Below are positions 53,059 to 62,753 of a stretch of 64,000 bases of DNA, piece after piece (positions within the stretch are counted from its first letter, which is position 1; every line of letters begins with the position of its first letter). The DNA comes from Providencia heimbachae ATCC 35613 (lineage in GTDB: Bacteria; Pseudomonadota; Gammaproteobacteria; Enterobacterales; Enterobacteriaceae): contig NZ_LXEW01000047.1 in assembly GCF_001655055.1 (NCBI RefSeq), positions 62,001 through 126,000 of the forward strand. The letters are read 5' to 3'. A program made the position numbers and the translations under genes. The notes beneath the pieces were generated by a model. It made no database searches and was not told the DNA's origin. It saw only the letters and a list, made by a program, of their open reading frames with translations.

Positions 53059-54309
53059 ATGGTTAAGGTATCTTTGCACAAAGACAAAATAAAGTTTTTA
53101 CTGCTAGAAGGTGTACATCAAAGCGCGGTGGATAACCTCAAAGCAGCGGGTTACACTAATATCGAATATCATAAAGGCGCGTTATCAGACAAAGAATTAA
53201 AAGAAGCAATTAAAGATGCGCGTTTTGTCGGTATTCGTTCTCGTACTCATCTGTCAGAAGACATTTTTGCCGCGGCGGAGAAATTAGTTGCGGTAGGTTG
53301 TTTCTGCATTGGTACAAACCAAGTTGATTTGGATGCCGCCGCTAAGCGTGGTATTCCTGTTTTCAACGCACCTTTTTCAAATACACGTTCCGTTGCGGAA
53401 ATGGTGCTAGGCCAATTATTACTGCTGCTGCGCCGTATTCCTGAAGCGAATATGCAAGCTCACCGTGGTATTTGGGATAAACAAGCGAAAGGGTGTTTCG
53501 AAGCCCGTGGTAAACGCTTAGGGATTGTGGGCTATGGCCACATTGGTACTCAATTGGGTATTTTAGCTGAAGGTATTGGGATGGATGTCTATTTTTATGA
53601 CATCGAGAACAAATTACCTTTAGGTAATGCCACTCAAGTACGCTCATTAACTGAGCTATTGAATATGAGTGACGTTGTCAGCCTACATGTGCCAGAAACA
53701 CCAAGCACAAAGAATATGATAGCGAAAGAACAATTCGACCGTATGAAGCCTGGTGCAATTTTTATTAACGCGGCTCGCGGTACTGTTGTTGATATCCCGG
53801 CTTTGGCTGCAGCGCTAGAAAGCAAACATTTATCCGGTGCGGCGGTGGATGTATTCCCATCAGAACCTGCGACCAATAAAGACCCTAACGACCCATTTAT
53901 CTCTGAACTAATTAAATTCGACAACGTGATCCTGACGCCACATATTGGTGGTTCAACGGAAGAAGCGCAAGAAAATATCGGTCTAGAAGTGGCGAGTAAA
54001 TTAGCGAAGTACTCTGATAACGGTTCAACACTTTCAGCGGTTAACTTCCCTGAGGTTTCGCTGCCAGTTCATACTGAAGATACTAACCGTTTATTACATA
54101 TCCATGAAAATCGTCCGGGTATGATGAATAGCATTAACCAAGTGTTTACTGACAATAATATCAATGTAGTCGGGCAGTATTTGCGTACAACGGGGAATGT
54201 CGGCTATGTGGTTATTGATGTTCTAACTAATAAACCTAGCCAAGCGGATGATGCGCTCGTTAAATTAAAAGAACTGCCAGGCACAATTCGTGCGCGTTTG
54301 TTGTTCTAA
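53059..54309 (+). CDS. serA: D-3-phosphoglycerate dehydrogenase
   Basis: An NAD-dependent enzyme of 416 residues that starts serine synthesis from 3-phosphoglycerate and is feedback-inhibited by serine. The Rossmann motif GYGHIGTQLG is near residue 157. The D-2-hydroxyacid dehydrogenase signatures MKPGAIFINAARGTVVD and the catalytic HIGGS (histidine near residue 295) are present. The C-terminal ACT domain (HENRPGMMNSINQ onwards) binds serine. The ATG at 53059 follows an AGGGG run and gives MVKVSLHKDKIKFLL as in E. coli; an earlier in-frame ATG would add 19 unconserved residues. Confidence 0.97.
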   Translation: MVKVSLHKDKIKFLLLEGVHQSAVDNLKAAGYTNIEYHKGALSDKELKEAIKDARFVGIRSRTHLSEDIFAAAEKLVAVGCFCIGTNQVDLDAAAKRGIPVFNAPFSNTRSVAEMVLGQLLLLLRRIPEANMQAHRGIWDKQAKGCFEARGKRLGIVGYGHIGTQLGILAEGIGMDVYFYDIENKLPLGNATQVRSLTELLNMSDVVSLHVPETPSTKNMIAKEQFDRMKPGAIFINAARGTVVDIPALAAALESKHLSGAAVDVFPSEPATNKDPNDPFISELIKFDNVILTPHIGGSTEEAQENIGLEVASKLAKYSDNGSTLSAVNFPEVSLPVHTEDTNRLLHIHENRPGMMNSINQVFTDNNINVVGQYLRTTGNVGYVVIDVLTNKPSQADDALVKLKELPGTIRARLLF

Positions 54310-54343
54310 TAATTTAATCGCTTAATTAAAGTTGGTTTCAAAT

Positions 54344-54382
54344 AAATATGGTGCTGAATATTACCAGCGCCATATTTTTTTT
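54344..54382 (+). terminator. Intrinsic terminator of serA overlapping the end of fau
   Basis: AAATATGGTGCTG at 54344-54356 pairs with CAGCGCCATATTT at 54365-54377 (13 bp, one G-U pair), with T residues continuing to 54382. The right arm and T-run lie inside the last codons of the reverse-strand fau gene. Confidence 0.85.
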
Positions 54383-54951
54383 GGGGTAATAATTTCAGGT
54401 AATGGAATATCCCAATGGGCAACCGGTAGTGCATCAACCTGTTGGCAATCATGGGCAAGGCCGATAGGGTAAAAGCCTTTAATTTGCCAGTTAGCGAGCG
54501 TTCTATCATAGAAACCGCCACCCATACCTAATCTTTGACCTTCATTATCAAAAGCAACAAGTGGGATCATCATAACATCGAGATGTTCAAGGGGTAATAC
54601 ACAACGTACATCCAGCGGTGGCTCTTCAATATTAAAGCGATTTTTGACGAGGGATGTCTCTACGCTATAACGTAAAAAAAGTAAGTTATGTCGATTAAAA
54701 GGATGTAAAACCGGAAGGTAGACATTTTTTTGTTGTTGCCACAATGCGGTAATGAGCGGCCTAGTATCAATTTCCCCATCAAAAGAGAGAAAAAGTGCGA
54801 TATTTTTTGCTTGAATAATACGTGGATGCTGTAGCGTATTGTGCATTATTTGTTGAGCAGCGAGATGTTGTTGCTCTGCAGTTAGATTCCGGCGAGTAGC
54901 CCGAATGGATGATCGTATCTGTTGGCGTAGGGTAGAAAGCTTATCTTGCAT
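54361..54951 (-). CDS. fau: 5-formyltetrahydrofolate cyclo-ligase
   Basis: A cytoplasmic ATP-dependent enzyme of 196 residues (YgfA) that returns 5-formyltetrahydrofolate to 5,10-methenyltetrahydrofolate. The family motif GQRLGMGGGFYDRTL is near residue 138, and ATRRNLTAEQ near residue 18. In E. coli it is cotranscribed downstream of 6S RNA, and the same order is present here on the reverse strand. The C-terminus (PKKIWRW) coincides with the serA terminator, which constrains its last codons. The gene links the locus to one-carbon metabolism together with serA and gcvTHP. Confidence 0.95.
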   Translation of the reverse strand: MQDKLSTLRQQIRSSIRATRRNLTAEQQHLAAQQIMHNTLQHPRIIQAKNIALFLSFDGEIDTRPLITALWQQQKNVYLPVLHPFNRHNLLFLRYSVETSLVKNRFNIEEPPLDVRCVLPLEHLDVMMIPLVAFDNEGQRLGMGGGFYDRTLANWQIKGFYPIGLAHDCQQVDALPVAHWDIPLPEIITPKKIWRW

Positions 54952-55081
54952 AGAGACGGTTCCATAAAGATAAATAGGCTCGTTATACTTGATTGTATGA
55001 ATTAATCATATAAGCAAATGTTCTAATGAGTATATCGTAAAAATAGGATGATTTATGAAAGATAACGGAAGAGAAAATAAT

Positions 55082-55100
55082 AATTCGATTGAATCGAATT
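55082..55100 (-). terminator. Hairpin at the 3' side of 6S RNA
   Basis: AATTCGATT and AATCGAATT form a 9-bp stem with a one-base centre at 55082-55100. On the reverse strand it is followed by ATTATTTT. It lies immediately after the 6S 3' end and could stop or pace transcription into fau. Confidence 0.4.
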
Positions 55101-55283
55101 AGGGGTCTCCAAGATGCCGTTGTAGGCTGATACCCTTGAACCCTTGGTTCAAGGTGAACGCAGCTTAGCTAACCTTTAGGCTTCCTGACGGATCAGGCAT
55201 GCTCACCAGCGCAATAACCGCATTCTGTCTAGTCTAAATATCGGCTCAGGGGACTCGCCCACTAACGAGCATCTCAGAGAAAT
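55101..55283 (-). ncRNA. ssrS: 6S RNA
   Basis: The reverse strand begins ATTTCTCTGAGATG at 55283, identical to the E. coli 6S 5' end apart from nearby changes. It keeps GAGTCCCCTGAGCCGATATTT, TGGTGAGCATGC and the hairpin CCTTGAACC/GGTTCAAGG, ending GGCATCTTGGAGA. The ends pair (CTCTGAGATG with CATCTTGGAG) to close the long rod. Length is about 181 nt against 184 in E. coli. 6S RNA mimics an open promoter and sequesters sigma-70 RNA polymerase in stationary phase. Its position between zapA and fau is conserved. The 3' end is estimated. Confidence 0.95.
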
Positions 55284-55393
55284 TTGGTTTGAGAACTTAT
55301 CGTTACTCAATGACTTCATTGTACGAAACTATATTTAAAATGCAAGCCTAAATTTGTTTTATTTTCTTACTAGTGCCTGATTAATAAGCAAAT

Positions 55394-55723
55394 TTACTCT
55401 AGAGGCAATACCTGCCTCTCAGTAATCTTCACCTGATCGTATAATGCTTGTTCTATTGTATTTTGCAACATCTTTATTTTTTCTTCCATATTATATGCAT
55501 AATCTCGCGTCTTTGTCTTTTCTTGTGCTAATTCGTGGCAGACGTTTAATGCAACAATAAAAATAAGCTGTTCTGTATTCGTTACACCGCTTCTATCTTT
55601 CAGATTTTGTAAGCGTTGTTCAAGTTCTTTTGCTGATTCTAATAATGCTTCGCTTTGCTCTGCTGGACAATTGACGCGCATTGAGCGTCCAAAAATCTGA
55701 ATGTCTACGGGTTGTGCGGACAT
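55394..55723 (-). CDS. zapA: Cell division protein ZapA
   Basis: A small cytoplasmic FtsZ-binding protein of 109 residues, equal in length to E. coli ZapA. The N-terminal [20 protein letters not shown] is followed by a long C-terminal coiled coil ([20 protein letters not shown]) that tetramerises. The ATG at 55723 has GGAGG 5 nt upstream; an in-frame ATG 30 nt earlier is not supported. It is transcribed toward 6S RNA, and ygfB diverges from it, the conserved arrangement. Confidence 0.96.
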   Translation of the reverse strand: MSAQPVDIQIFGRSMRVNCPAEQSEALLESAKELEQRLQNLKDRSGVTNTEQLIFIVALNVCHELAQEKTKTRDYAYNMEEKIKMLQNTIEQALYDQVKITERQVLPLE

Positions 55724-55936
55724 GAAACCTCCATACTGAATCGGTCTCGCCATAAAATAAATTATGTTTGGCGTAAAGTTGTTAATTGCGCTTGGCTTAT
55801 GCTTGGAACGGCATTGTTGCTATTTAAAAACCGAGTTAAAAGCGACGAATAATTGTTCAACCAAAAAGCATGCTAGTCTAGCGACTATCCTTGATGGTAG
55901 CATATCATGAATCATAAGCTAACATGACGAATTCGG

Positions 55937-56515
55937 ATGTCTATACAAAAATCTTTACCAAACTATGAAACGTTGGACAAACTGCTCCAACAGCACTCAA
56001 TAGCACTCACCGCAGCAGAGATCCATGGTTTAATAACTGGGTTGATTTGTGGTGGAAGTCGTGACCACGGCTGGCAAACGCTTGTGCATGATCTTGCTAA
56101 CGACGGCTTAGCATTTCCTCAAGCCGTGGCTCAACCTTTACGTGAACTCTTTGATACGACATTTGAAGCGCTCGATGACAGCGAATTTTCTTTTACAATG
56201 TTGTTTCCTGATGAAGATGCATCAATATTTGACCATGCAGATGCACTTGCGGGCTGGGCTAATCATTTTTTACTTGGTGTCGGTGTCGTTCAACCTAAAT
56301 TGGCGGATAAAAAAGAGATTAGTGAAGTTATCACTGATCTGCGAAATATCGGGATGCTTGGGTACGATGAAGACGAAGACCAAGAAGAACTTGAGCAGGC
56401 TCTGGAAGAGGTAGTTGAGTACGTTAGAGTTGCTGTTCAGCTTTGTTATATTGCATTAATAGAGCCAAAAAAAGGTGTTACCGTGGTTGAGAATGACAAA
56501 CCCATCCTCCACTAA
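55937..56515 (+). CDS. ygfB: UPF0149 family protein YgfB
   Basis: A cytoplasmic, acidic, helical protein of 192 residues with the UPF0149 pattern: [14 protein letters not shown] near residue 32, and [16 protein letters not shown] near residue 112. In Pseudomonas a homologue affects beta-lactam resistance through ampD control; whether that holds here is unknown, though ampD is present elsewhere in this window. It is divergent from zapA and heads the ygfB-pepP-ubiH-ubiI group. The ribosome-binding site is poor. The biochemical function is not established. Confidence 0.94.
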   Translation: MSIQKSLPNYETLDKLLQQHSIALTAAEIHGLITGLICGGSRDHGWQTLVHDLANDGLAFPQAVAQPLRELFDTTFEALDDSEFSFTMLFPDEDASIFDHADALAGWANHFLLGVGVVQPKLADKKEISEVITDLRNIGMLGYDEDEDQEELEQALEEVVEYVRVAVQLCYIALIEPKKGVTVVENDKPILH

Positions 56516-56679
56516 TCAAAAATAGCGTTGTGTTTTGAAATCAGCCGCCATTTTCCATACGTAAATCATGGTGGCTAATCGCATAACTTAATTTATTTTG
56601 AGTAGTTACTATTAGATTACGACAGCTAATCAAATGGAGACAACTCAATCTAACCATTTAGACAAGAAGGCAACACGGT

Positions 56680-57996
56680 ATGAATAAACAGGAATTTGTT
56701 TCTCGTCGTAACGCATTATTGGCTCAAATGAAGCCTGCGAGTGCAGCCATTATTTTCTCTGCGCCACCTGCGCAACGTAACGCGGATTGTGAATATCCTT
56801 ATCGCCAACATAGTGACTTTCTTTATCTAACGGGATTTAGCGAACCAGAAGCGGCATTGGTGCTAATTAAAAGCGATGAAAAACATAGCCATACTGTTCT
56901 TTTTAACCGTGTGCGTGACTTAACCGCTGAAATTTGGTTCGGACGTCGTCTTGGGCAAGATGCTGCGCCGGAAGCATTAGGTATCAATAAAGCATTACCG
57001 TTTGATGAAATTGATGAACAGCTTTATCAACTACTTAATGGGTTGGATGTGGTTTATCACGCTCAAGGTGAATTTGCTTATGCGGATAAACTGGTTTTTG
57101 ATGCACTAGACACATTACGTCGTGGTAGTCGCCGTAATTTAAAAGCACCACAAACGCTGATTGACTGGCGTCCAATCGTCCATGAAATGAGACTGTTTAA
57201 GTCAGAAGCCGAAATTGAAACAATGCGTAAAGCAGGGGAAATCTCCGCGTTGGCACATATTCGCGCGATGAAAACCTGTCAACCAAATATGTATGAATAT
57301 CAGCTATGTGGCGAGATTGAACATGAATTTACTCGCCATGGTGCACGCTTCCCATCGTATAACACGATTGTTGGTAGTGGTGAAAATGCTTGCATTTTAC
57401 ACTACACCGAAAATGAAAGTCGCATGAAAGACGGCGAGTTGGTATTAATTGATGCAGGCGCTGAATTTGATGGTTATGCCGGTGATATTACGCGCACGCT
57501 TCCTGTAAATGGTAAGTTTAGTTCCACTCAGCGCGAGATATATGACATTGTATTAAAGTCATTAAATACCGCATTAGAGTTATATCGCCCAGGAACAAGT
57601 ATCCATGAAGTGACTCAGCAAATTATTCGCATCAAAGTTGAAGGGCTAGTGGCTTTAGGTATTTTACAAGGCGATGTCGATCAATTGATCGAAAACAAAG
57701 CATATCAGCCATTCTTTATGCATGGTTTAAGTCATTGGTTGGGGCTAGATGTTCATGATGTTGGCTTCTATGGTGTCGAAAGAGACCGTATCTTAGAGCC
57801 AGGAATGGTATTAACGATAGAACCAGGGCTTTATATTGCCCCTGATGCCGATGTACCACCACAATACAGGGGTATCGGTATTCGTATCGAAGATGACATC
57901 GTTATTACGGAAAATGGAAATGAAAATCTAACCGCTTTAGTGGCTAAAGACCCAGATGAAATTGAATCATTGATGGCTGAAGCTAAAAATGCTTAG
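56680..57996 (+). CDS. pepP: Xaa-Pro aminopeptidase PepP
   Basis: A manganese-dependent cytoplasmic peptidase of 438 residues that removes an N-terminal residue preceding proline. The N-terminal domain (DFLYLTGFSEPEAALVLI) is followed by the pita-bread catalytic fold. Metal ligands are visible: DAGAEFDGYAGDITRT (two aspartates near residues 260 and 271), HGLSHWLGLDVHDVG (histidine), TIEPGLYI and RIEDDIVI (glutamates). It keeps the E. coli order ygfB-pepP-ubiH-ubiI, and ubiH starts 27 nt after its stop. Confidence 0.97.
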   Translation: MNKQEFVSRRNALLAQMKPASAAIIFSAPPAQRNADCEYPYRQHSDFLYLTGFSEPEAALVLIKSDEKHSHTVLFNRVRDLTAEIWFGRRLGQDAAPEALGINKALPFDEIDEQLYQLLNGLDVVYHAQGEFAYADKLVFDALDTLRRGSRRNLKAPQTLIDWRPIVHEMRLFKSEAEIETMRKAGEISALAHIRAMKTCQPNMYEYQLCGEIEHEFTRHGARFPSYNTIVGSGENACILHYTENESRMKDGELVLIDAGAEFDGYAGDITRTLPVNGKFSSTQREIYDIVLKSLNTALELYRPGTSIHEVTQQIIRIKVEGLVALGILQGDVDQLIENKAYQPFFMHGLSHWLGLDVHDVGFYGVERDRILEPGMVLTIEPGLYIAPDADVPPQYRGIGIRIEDDIVITENGNENLTALVAKDPDEIESLMAEAKNA

Positions 57997-58023
57997 TAAG
58001 CTACAAAAGGTAATAAACAGCGC

Positions 58024-59202
58024 ATGAATGTGATTATTGTTGGTGGTGGAATGGCTGGCGCAACATTAGCTTTAGCCATTTCATCTCTGAGCCAAGGAAG
58101 ATTATCGGTTTCGCTAGTCGAAGCCTCTTTACCGGAAGGCAAACATCCGGGGTTTGATGCGAGAGCCATCGCATTAGCACATGGAACTTGTCAGTATTTA
58201 TCTAAAATCGGTATTTGGCCGGCTTTTGCTGACTGTGTAACACCGATTACTCACGTTCATGTATCCGATAGAGGGCATGCGGGTTTTGTTAACATTGAAG
58301 CGAATGATTATCATATTCCTTCACTGGGTAATGTCATTGAACTGCACGAAGCAGGGGCTCGTCTATTTTCATTATTGCGTAAAGCACCCGGAGTCACATT
58401 ATATTGCCCAGCTAAAGTCGAGAATGTGCATCGTAGCCAAGAGCATGTGACGGTTACACTCGATAATGGTGAAGAAATCAGCGGTGAGTTATTGATTGGT
58501 GCAGATGGTAGCCATTCGGCGATTGGCAAGGCCTGCAATATGCAATGGGATGAGGATGATTACGGTCAAGTCGCTATCATTGCGAATGTGAAAACATCGA
58601 TAGACCCAAAAGGTCAAGCGTTTGAACGTTTTACCGAGTTTGGCCCTTTAGCTTTGCTGCCTATGTCGCAAGGGCGCAGTTCATTAGTCTGGTGTCATCA
58701 TCAAGAACATACAGAGACTATCAATGAATGGAACGATGAGACTTTCACTCAAAAATTACAGCAGGCATTTGGTTGGCGGCTAGGCAAGATATTGCTTGCG
58801 GGTAAACGAAATAGTTATCCATTAGTACTGAGAAAAGCTGTGAATCCAATTAGCCATCGAATGGTATTGGTTGGTAATGCAGCACAAACATTGCACCCTA
58901 TTGCGGGACAGGGCTTTAATCTAGGTATTCGTGATGTGATGCAGCTCGCTGAAACGGTGGTCAGTGCACACAAAAGTAATCGCGATATTGGTGAGTATTC
59001 CTTGTTAAATCAGTACCAGCAAATTCGTGCCGCCGATAGAGAAAAAACCATTACTATGACTGACGGCTTGGTACGCGTATTTGCGAATCGTTGTTTACCT
59101 TTAATTGTTGGCCGAAACTTAGGCCTAATGGCAATGGAAATGTTGCCGCCTGTTCGTGATATTTTAGCTCGCCAAACACTTGGTTGGGTTGCTCACCAAT
59201 AA
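58024..59202 (+). CDS. ubiH: 2-octaprenyl-6-methoxyphenol 4-hydroxylase UbiH
   Basis: An FAD-dependent monooxygenase of 392 residues in the aerobic ubiquinone pathway. The N-terminal FAD-binding GGGMAGATLALAIS is near residue 7, the central LLIGADGSHSAIG motif near residue 160, and the second FAD motif LVGNAAQTLHPIAGQG near residue 280. UbiH and UbiI are close paralogues; this one is assigned by gene order and closer match. The start ATG follows GGTAATAAACAGCGC, a weak site. It is the middle gene of pepP-ubiH-ubiI. Confidence 0.95.
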   Translation: MNVIIVGGGMAGATLALAISSLSQGRLSVSLVEASLPEGKHPGFDARAIALAHGTCQYLSKIGIWPAFADCVTPITHVHVSDRGHAGFVNIEANDYHIPSLGNVIELHEAGARLFSLLRKAPGVTLYCPAKVENVHRSQEHVTVTLDNGEEISGELLIGADGSHSAIGKACNMQWDEDDYGQVAIIANVKTSIDPKGQAFERFTEFGPLALLPMSQGRSSLVWCHHQEHTETINEWNDETFTQKLQQAFGWRLGKILLAGKRNSYPLVLRKAVNPISHRMVLVGNAAQTLHPIAGQGFNLGIRDVMQLAETVVSAHKSNRDIGEYSLLNQYQQIRAADREKTITMTDGLVRVFANRCLPLIVGRNLGLMAMEMLPPVRDILARQTLGWVAHQ

Positions 59203-59226
59203 CCACGAAACAAAAAGGAAAAAAAT

Positions 59227-60456
59227 ATGCAATCGTTTGATGTGGTTATCGCGGGTGGAGGTATGGTGGGATTAGCACTAGCCTGTGGCCTTGAAGGCAG
59301 CGGGTTACGCATTGCCGTTATTGAAAATCATCCCCCTAAAACACCATTCTCTGCTGATCATTCCCATGGCTTGAGAGTGTCAGCAATTAATGCAGCCAGT
59401 GAAAAATTGTTAACACATTTAGGTGTTTGGCCGGCGATTAAAGGTATGAGAGCCTCTCCCTACAGTGGTATGGAAGTATGGGATAACGACAGTTTTGGCC
59501 GAATTTCTTTTTCAGCAAAAGATAAAAATCTCGCCCATTTAGGGCATATTGTTGAAAACCATGTAGTACGTGAAGCGCTATGGCAAAAAGCATCCCAATT
59601 ACACGATGTAACGTTACTCTCACCATCCACTATCCAAAAAGTGGTATGGGGTGAAAATGATGTTTTTATCACTTTAGATGATGACAACATGCTAACGGCT
59701 CGGCTCATTGTTGGTGCTGATGGTGCAAATTCATGGTTACGGAGCCACGCAGATATCCCGTTAACTTTTTGGGATTATGAGCACACCGCATTGGTTGCGA
59801 CTATCAGGACCGAGCTTCCTCATGAAGGGGTTGCAAGGCAAGCTTTTAATGGCGAAGGCATTTTGGCCTTTTTACCGTTAAGTGAGCCACACCTTTGTTC
59901 GATTGTTTGGTCTCAGCCAGCGACCGAGGCAGCAAGACGCCAAGTACTTGATAAACTTGATTTTGAAAAAGAGCTGACGGTCGCTTTAGATGCACGCTTA
60001 GGCCTATGTCGTCTTGAAAGTGATAGGTTTACTATTCCTTTGACGGGGCGTTATGCAAGGCAGTTCGCTGCTCAGCGTCTCGCATTATTAGGGGATGCGG
60101 CACACACTATTCACCCACTTGCTGGACAAGGGGTAAACCTTGGGTTTATGGATGTTGCTATGCTGCTTGGTGAAATTAAACGCTTACATCGTGAAGGGAA
60201 AGATTTTGGCCAATATCTTTACTTGCGTGATTACGAACGCAGTCGTAAGCATAGTGCCGCAGTGATGTTAGCCGGTATGCAAGGGTTTCGCGAATTATTC
60301 GAAGGTAATAACCCAGCGAAGAAATTATTACGTGATATCGGGCTCGTTCTGGCCGATAGCCTACCGGGAGTTAAACCTCAGCTACTTAATCATGCAATGG
60401 GGTTGTTTGATATGCCTAAATGGTTGGAACAACTGCAAATTGAAGCAACGGAATAA
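59227..60456 (+). CDS. ubiI: 2-octaprenylphenol hydroxylase UbiI
   Basis: An FAD-dependent monooxygenase of 409 residues, formerly visC, that performs the C5 hydroxylation of the ubiquinone ring. GGGMVGLALACGLEG near residue 10, LIVGADGANSWLR near residue 160 and LLGDAAHTIHPLAGQGVNLG near residue 285 are the FAD motifs. It follows ubiH after 24 nt with an AAGGAAAAA site. A strong terminator ends the operon 60 nt downstream. Confidence 0.96.
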   Translation: MQSFDVVIAGGGMVGLALACGLEGSGLRIAVIENHPPKTPFSADHSHGLRVSAINAASEKLLTHLGVWPAIKGMRASPYSGMEVWDNDSFGRISFSAKDKNLAHLGHIVENHVVREALWQKASQLHDVTLLSPSTIQKVVWGENDVFITLDDDNMLTARLIVGADGANSWLRSHADIPLTFWDYEHTALVATIRTELPHEGVARQAFNGEGILAFLPLSEPHLCSIVWSQPATEAARRQVLDKLDFEKELTVALDARLGLCRLESDRFTIPLTGRYARQFAAQRLALLGDAAHTIHPLAGQGVNLGFMDVAMLLGEIKRLHREGKDFGQYLYLRDYERSRKHSAAVMLAGMQGFRELFEGNNPAKKLLRDIGLVLADSLPGVKPQLLNHAMGLFDMPKWLEQLQIEATE

Positions 60457-60515
60457 GCATTAACACTTATCACTTATACTCAAAATAATTCCACATGAAG
60501 AATGGCGGGTATATG

Positions 60516-60547
60516 GGTGTGGGGAGTGTGACTTCCCATGCCTTTTT
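60516..60547 (+). terminator. Intrinsic terminator after ubiI
   Basis: A 12-bp stem with three G-U pairs (60516-60527 with 60531-60542) and a 3-nt loop is followed by TTTTT at 60543-60547. Confidence 0.85.
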
Positions 60548-61018
60548 AATTCATATCAAATATCCTCAACACCTCCGATCGCAGTATGTTATTTAATCTA
60601 AATAATCATGTTTCTTTATTTTATAATTTCTCATTTTTTAATAAATGACTGAGAAAAACTAATTACATTCGATTTTCGCATTAGTTTTACTAATTTAATG
60701 TGAAGGTTACTATTTTTTTTACTGTCGGTAAATTTTAATAATCTGCTTATATTTTCAGCATATCTAGACGAAATATAAGGTTATTGAGTGATCGTTCTCA
60801 ATTATTTAACAAAAAACACTGGATCATTTCGGGTTCAATCAGTAATACAGAGGGTTAGTAGCCCTATTTTTTTTTATAGTATCTGATTTCGAACAATGGT
60901 AATTTTTAATGGTATGTTATCGTTTGCGTCGAACTGGAAAGGTGCAACTATCCGTAAATGACTTGCACACAAAACGACGTAATCACCCTGTCATATGAAT
61001 AATGTAAAGAGGGTATTC
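60548..61018. other. Upstream region of the gcv operon
   Basis: About 470 nt without a credible gene, AT-rich. It should contain the gcvT promoter; GcvA, Lrp and PurR sites are known in E. coli, but none is assigned here. A small hairpin with a 9-T tract at 60851-60875 is a possible attenuator. The pattern of a glycine riboswitch was looked for and not seen. Confidence 0.5.
60851..60875 (+). terminator. Weak terminator-like hairpin in the gcvT leader
   Basis: AGGGT at 60851-60855 pairs with GCCCT at 60861-60865 (one G-U) around a 5-nt loop, and nine T residues follow after TA. The stem is short. It lies about 145 nt before gcvT. It could be an attenuator or simply a weak terminator. Confidence 0.35.
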
Positions 61019-62113
61019 ATGGTAAAGCAAACAACACTATATGATGAGCATATAGCCTGCGGTGCGAAGATGGTGGATTTTCATGGCTGGATGATGCCGT
61101 TGCACTATGGTTCGCAAATCAATGAACATCATTTTGTCAGAACCGATGCAGGGATGTTTGATGTTTCCCATATGACGATTGTTGACCTACATGGCGAAGG
61201 TTGCCGTGATTTCCTACGTTACCTCCTCGCAAATGATATTGCCAAATTAACCGATAAAGGCAAAGCCTTATATAGCGGTATGCTTAATGCATCTGGTGGT
61301 GTCATTGATGACCTCATTGTTTACTATCTTGAAGATAATTTTTATCGCTTAGTGGTGAACTCCGCAACCCGTGATAAAGATATCGCATGGATAGAACAAC
61401 ATGCTAAAGGCTATGCGGTAGATATCCGTGTTCGTGATGACCTTGCACTGCTTGCCGTTCAAGGCCCTCAAGCAATAGAAAAAGTGCATTCATTGCTGAC
61501 CAATGAACAATGCTTAGCCATTCAGGACATGAAGCCATTTTATGGTGTTCAAACCGGTGATTTCTTTATTGCAACGACGGGTTACACGGGTGAAAAAGGT
61601 TATGAAATTGCCATGCCGAAAACGCAAGTAATCGAGATTTGGCGCAAACTTGTTAAAGTCGGTGTGCACCCTGCAGGCCTTGGGGCGAGAGATACGCTTC
61701 GCTTAGAGGCCGGAATGAATCTTTATGGGCAAGATATGGATGAGACTATCTCGCCGCTTGCCGCTAATATGGGATGGACTATCGCTTGGAAGCCTGAAGA
61801 TCGTCAATTTATTGGTCGGGAAGCGTTAGAAAAGTTACGCGAACAAGGAACTGAAAAACTTGTCGGGATTGTAATGCGCGATAAAGGCATACTGCGGTCA
61901 GGGCAAGTGATCCGGTTTACAGATGAGCTCGGAAAACTACAAGAAGGTGTCATCACGAGCGGTACGTTTTCGCCAACCCTTGGTTTTAGTATTGCATTGG
62001 CTCGTGTGCCAAATGGAATACAAGACAAAGCCATTGTTGAGATCCGTCAGCGAGAAATGCCCGTTGAAGTGGTAAAACCGGGTTTTGTCCGAGAAGGTCA
62101 ACGCTTAGTTTAA
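61019..62113 (+). CDS. gcvT: Glycine cleavage system aminomethyltransferase (T protein)
   Basis: The tetrahydrofolate-dependent T protein of 364 residues, the same length as E. coli GcvT. It releases ammonia from the aminomethyl group on GcvH and forms 5,10-methylenetetrahydrofolate. [18 protein letters not shown] near residue 20, [12 protein letters not shown] near residue 47 and [14 protein letters not shown] near residue 182 are characteristic, as is [17 protein letters not shown]. The ATG at 61019 has AGAGGG 5 nt upstream. An ATG at 60995 would add eight unconserved residues. Confidence 0.97.
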   Translation: MVKQTTLYDEHIACGAKMVDFHGWMMPLHYGSQINEHHFVRTDAGMFDVSHMTIVDLHGEGCRDFLRYLLANDIAKLTDKGKALYSGMLNASGGVIDDLIVYYLEDNFYRLVVNSATRDKDIAWIEQHAKGYAVDIRVRDDLALLAVQGPQAIEKVHSLLTNEQCLAIQDMKPFYGVQTGDFFIATTGYTGEKGYEIAMPKTQVIEIWRKLVKVGVHPAGLGARDTLRLEAGMNLYGQDMDETISPLAANMGWTIAWKPEDRQFIGREALEKLREQGTEKLVGIVMRDKGILRSGQVIRFTDELGKLQEGVITSGTFSPTLGFSIALARVPNGIQDKAIVEIRQREMPVEVVKPGFVREGQRLV

Positions 62114-62207
62114 TTTTTGCTTAAAAAATATAAAGGTACTCAAAAAAATTCCAGTGAAAACGGATGAACAATGAGTATCAACTTTCAGAATAAAAGTGAG
62201 GCGAATG

Positions 62208-62600
62208 ATGAGCAATACTCCAGCAGAGTTAAGATATACCCGTGAACATGAGTGGGTACGTGATGAAGGTAATGGCGAATATACCGTTGGTATCACCGAG
62301 CATGCACAAGAAACATTAGGTGACATGGTATTTGTTGATTTACCTGAAGTCGGTAGCGTAGTGAGCGCGGGTGATGACTGTGCAGTTGTGGAGTCAGTAA
62401 AAGCAGCATCTGATATCTATTCACCTTTTAGTGGTGAAATTGTCGCTGTTAACACAGACCTTAATGATTCACCAGAATTGGTCAACGAACAACCATATCA
62501 AGATGGTTGGATTTTCCGCATTAAAATTTCAGATGAGTCACAGTTGGCGGATCTGATTGATGCGCAGGGGTATATGTCGTTGGTTGCAGCATCCGAATAA
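62208..62600 (+). CDS. gcvH: Glycine cleavage system H protein
   Basis: A lipoate-carrying shuttle protein of 130 residues. The lipoylation lysine is in [15 protein letters not shown] near residue 66. [20 protein letters not shown] and [14 protein letters not shown] are conserved. The ATG at 62208 is 6 nt after a GTGAGG site, and gives [10 protein letters not shown] close to the E. coli start; two other starts lie just upstream (62205 and 62196). It accepts the aminomethyl group from GcvP and passes it to GcvT. Confidence 0.97.
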   Translation: MSNTPAELRYTREHEWVRDEGNGEYTVGITEHAQETLGDMVFVDLPEVGSVVSAGDDCAVVESVKAASDIYSPFSGEIVAVNTDLNDSPELVNEQPYQDGWIFRIKISDESQLADLIDAQGYMSLVAASE

Positions 62601-62601
62601 A

Positions 62602-62744
62602 TCCGTCGTCATAATTCGCGCTGTCGCGTTGTTGGCTGCGCTTGCTAACCCTAGTCACCGCGTAGTTAAATATCTAGTTTTCTACGCTCCTAGGGATTAG
62701 CGCCGCTTGCCGCCTAGCGGCAACACGAATTATTTAGACGGATC
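62602..62744 (+). repeat. ERIC-like imperfect palindromic repeat, full copy
   Basis: A 143-bp element with long imperfect terminal inverted repeats: the first 27 bases and the reverse complement of the last 27 share 21 positions, beginning with ATCCGTC. Inner segments also pair (CCCTAG with CTAGGG and CGTAG with CTACG), so the whole unit can fold as one long hairpin. There is no coding capacity. It lies between gcvH and gcvP and looks like a small non-autonomous intergenic repeat. I do not name a known family. Confidence 0.75.
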
Positions 62745-62753
62745 CACGGGTTG

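Noticed and set aside
60548-61018. Glycine riboswitch upstream of gcvT
   Set aside because: The conserved core sequences of glycine aptamers were not found in the leader.
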